From positions 1-64,000 of the forward strand of contig JACCGJ010001942.1 in assembly GCA_013407085.1 (NCBI GenBank): a stretch of DNA of 64,000 nt, written 5' to 3'. The DNA is from Atriophallophorus winterbourni. Taxonomy: Eukaryota; Platyhelminthes; Trematoda; Plagiorchiida; Microphallidae. Under the pieces are notes generated by a model, which worked only from the letters and a program-made list of their open reading frames with translations, did no database searches and was not told the origin of the DNA. Below, piece after piece: positions 63,658-64,000 of this stretch. Made by a program: the position numbers and the translations under genes. Every line of letters starts with the position of its first letter. Position 1 is the stretch's first letter.

Positions 63658-64000
63658 CAGATGCCTAAGTTTGAGTTGGTAAGATGTTCGACGAGCTAGA
63701 AGAGATTACCATATTCTGTAGTTTTTCATTAATGGAACCTGCGTAAGTGGCAGCCTTATGGCAGCCCCTACAATACCACCGCTACCAGCGGTGATTTGCA
63801 TAAATCTCAAAGAAAGATTTATGTATGCCGAAGCAGCTAGGGTGAGCTTAACGCTGGCAAGCTGTGCACTCAATGCCACTGATTACTTTTTTGCTGCAGT
63901 TGCCGTTGAATCAAGAATTATTTTGACTCATCTCTGACAGTGAGATGTATGAGTAACGATAATGTACCAGAAAAATACAGGCTGATTTTATCACTAGCGT

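Larger units (their letters stand above)
58562..64000. repeat. Large direct duplication, right copy
   Basis: Repeats 42333-47743 in the same orientation, offset 16229 at the start and 16256 at the end because of small indels. It runs off the window. Contents in order: SINE-F (58880-59080), LINE-A relic (59080-59685), SINE-F (59720-59890), two FKBP exons, CR1-like element (60645-63657) with nested SINE-F (61112-61345) and LINE-A (62545-63272), and (TA)n (62005-62040). Confidence 0.95.

Overview
This window looks like a stretch of a large, repeat-filled flatworm genome, most likely a digenean trematode (fluke). The reasons are multi-exon genes with very short (30-39 nt) introns next to kilobase-scale introns, RTE-like and CR1-like non-LTR retrotransposons, Penelope-like elements with a GIY-YIG endonuclease, and a Ty3/gypsy Gag carrying the CHCC knuckle typical of the CsRn1 clade of flukes. 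No bacterial-type genes, CRISPR, tRNA or rRNA were recognised. The species cannot be named from the sequence alone.

Three host genes can be reconstructed exon by exon from homology and splice sites. (1) TTC27, a tetratricopeptide-repeat protein, on the + strand at about 2551-17717: 19 exons joining into one open frame of 842 residues, close to the usual animal length. (2) Mitochondrial seryl-tRNA synthetase (SARS2), + strand, 22374-39057: 13 exons, 507 residues, complete from a predicted mitochondrial presequence to the stop. (3) A TPR-type FKBP immunophilin (FKBP4/5/59-like Hsp90 co-chaperone), - strand, 41407-44183 as far as it can be read; its 5' exons are not found. SARS2 and the FKBP gene converge.

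Almost everything else is mobile DNA. Family names used here are local labels. LINE-A, RTE-like, has a 3' (ATG)n tail. LINE-B, RTE-like, ends in a zinc finger. LINE-C, RTE-like, has an AAAGT-rich tail. There are also a CR1-like LINE with ORF1 and ORF2, Penelope-like elements (PLE), two Ty3/gypsy gag fragments, and several non-autonomous repeats. SINE-F is about 235 bp with a (CATA)n tail and is the commonest repeat here. SINE-D shares its last ~45 nt with LINE-C. Repeat C and repeat E are longer, 0.4-0.5 kb. Long (ATGT)n and (TA)n microsatellites are tied to these repeats.

From 42333 to about 47743 the sequence, including two FKBP exons and a stack of nested retrotransposons, is repeated almost exactly at 58562-64000 (window end). 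The copies are in direct orientation, about 16.2 kb apart, with a 1000-N scaffold gap between them. This is either a recent segmental duplication that truncated the FKBP copy or a haplotype/assembly duplication. The most novel-looking signals are a hammerhead-ribozyme-like motif in the 3' regions of PLE copies, the SINE-D/LINE-C shared tail, the nested insertion stack, and the intron-size polarity and GC-AG intron of TTC27.
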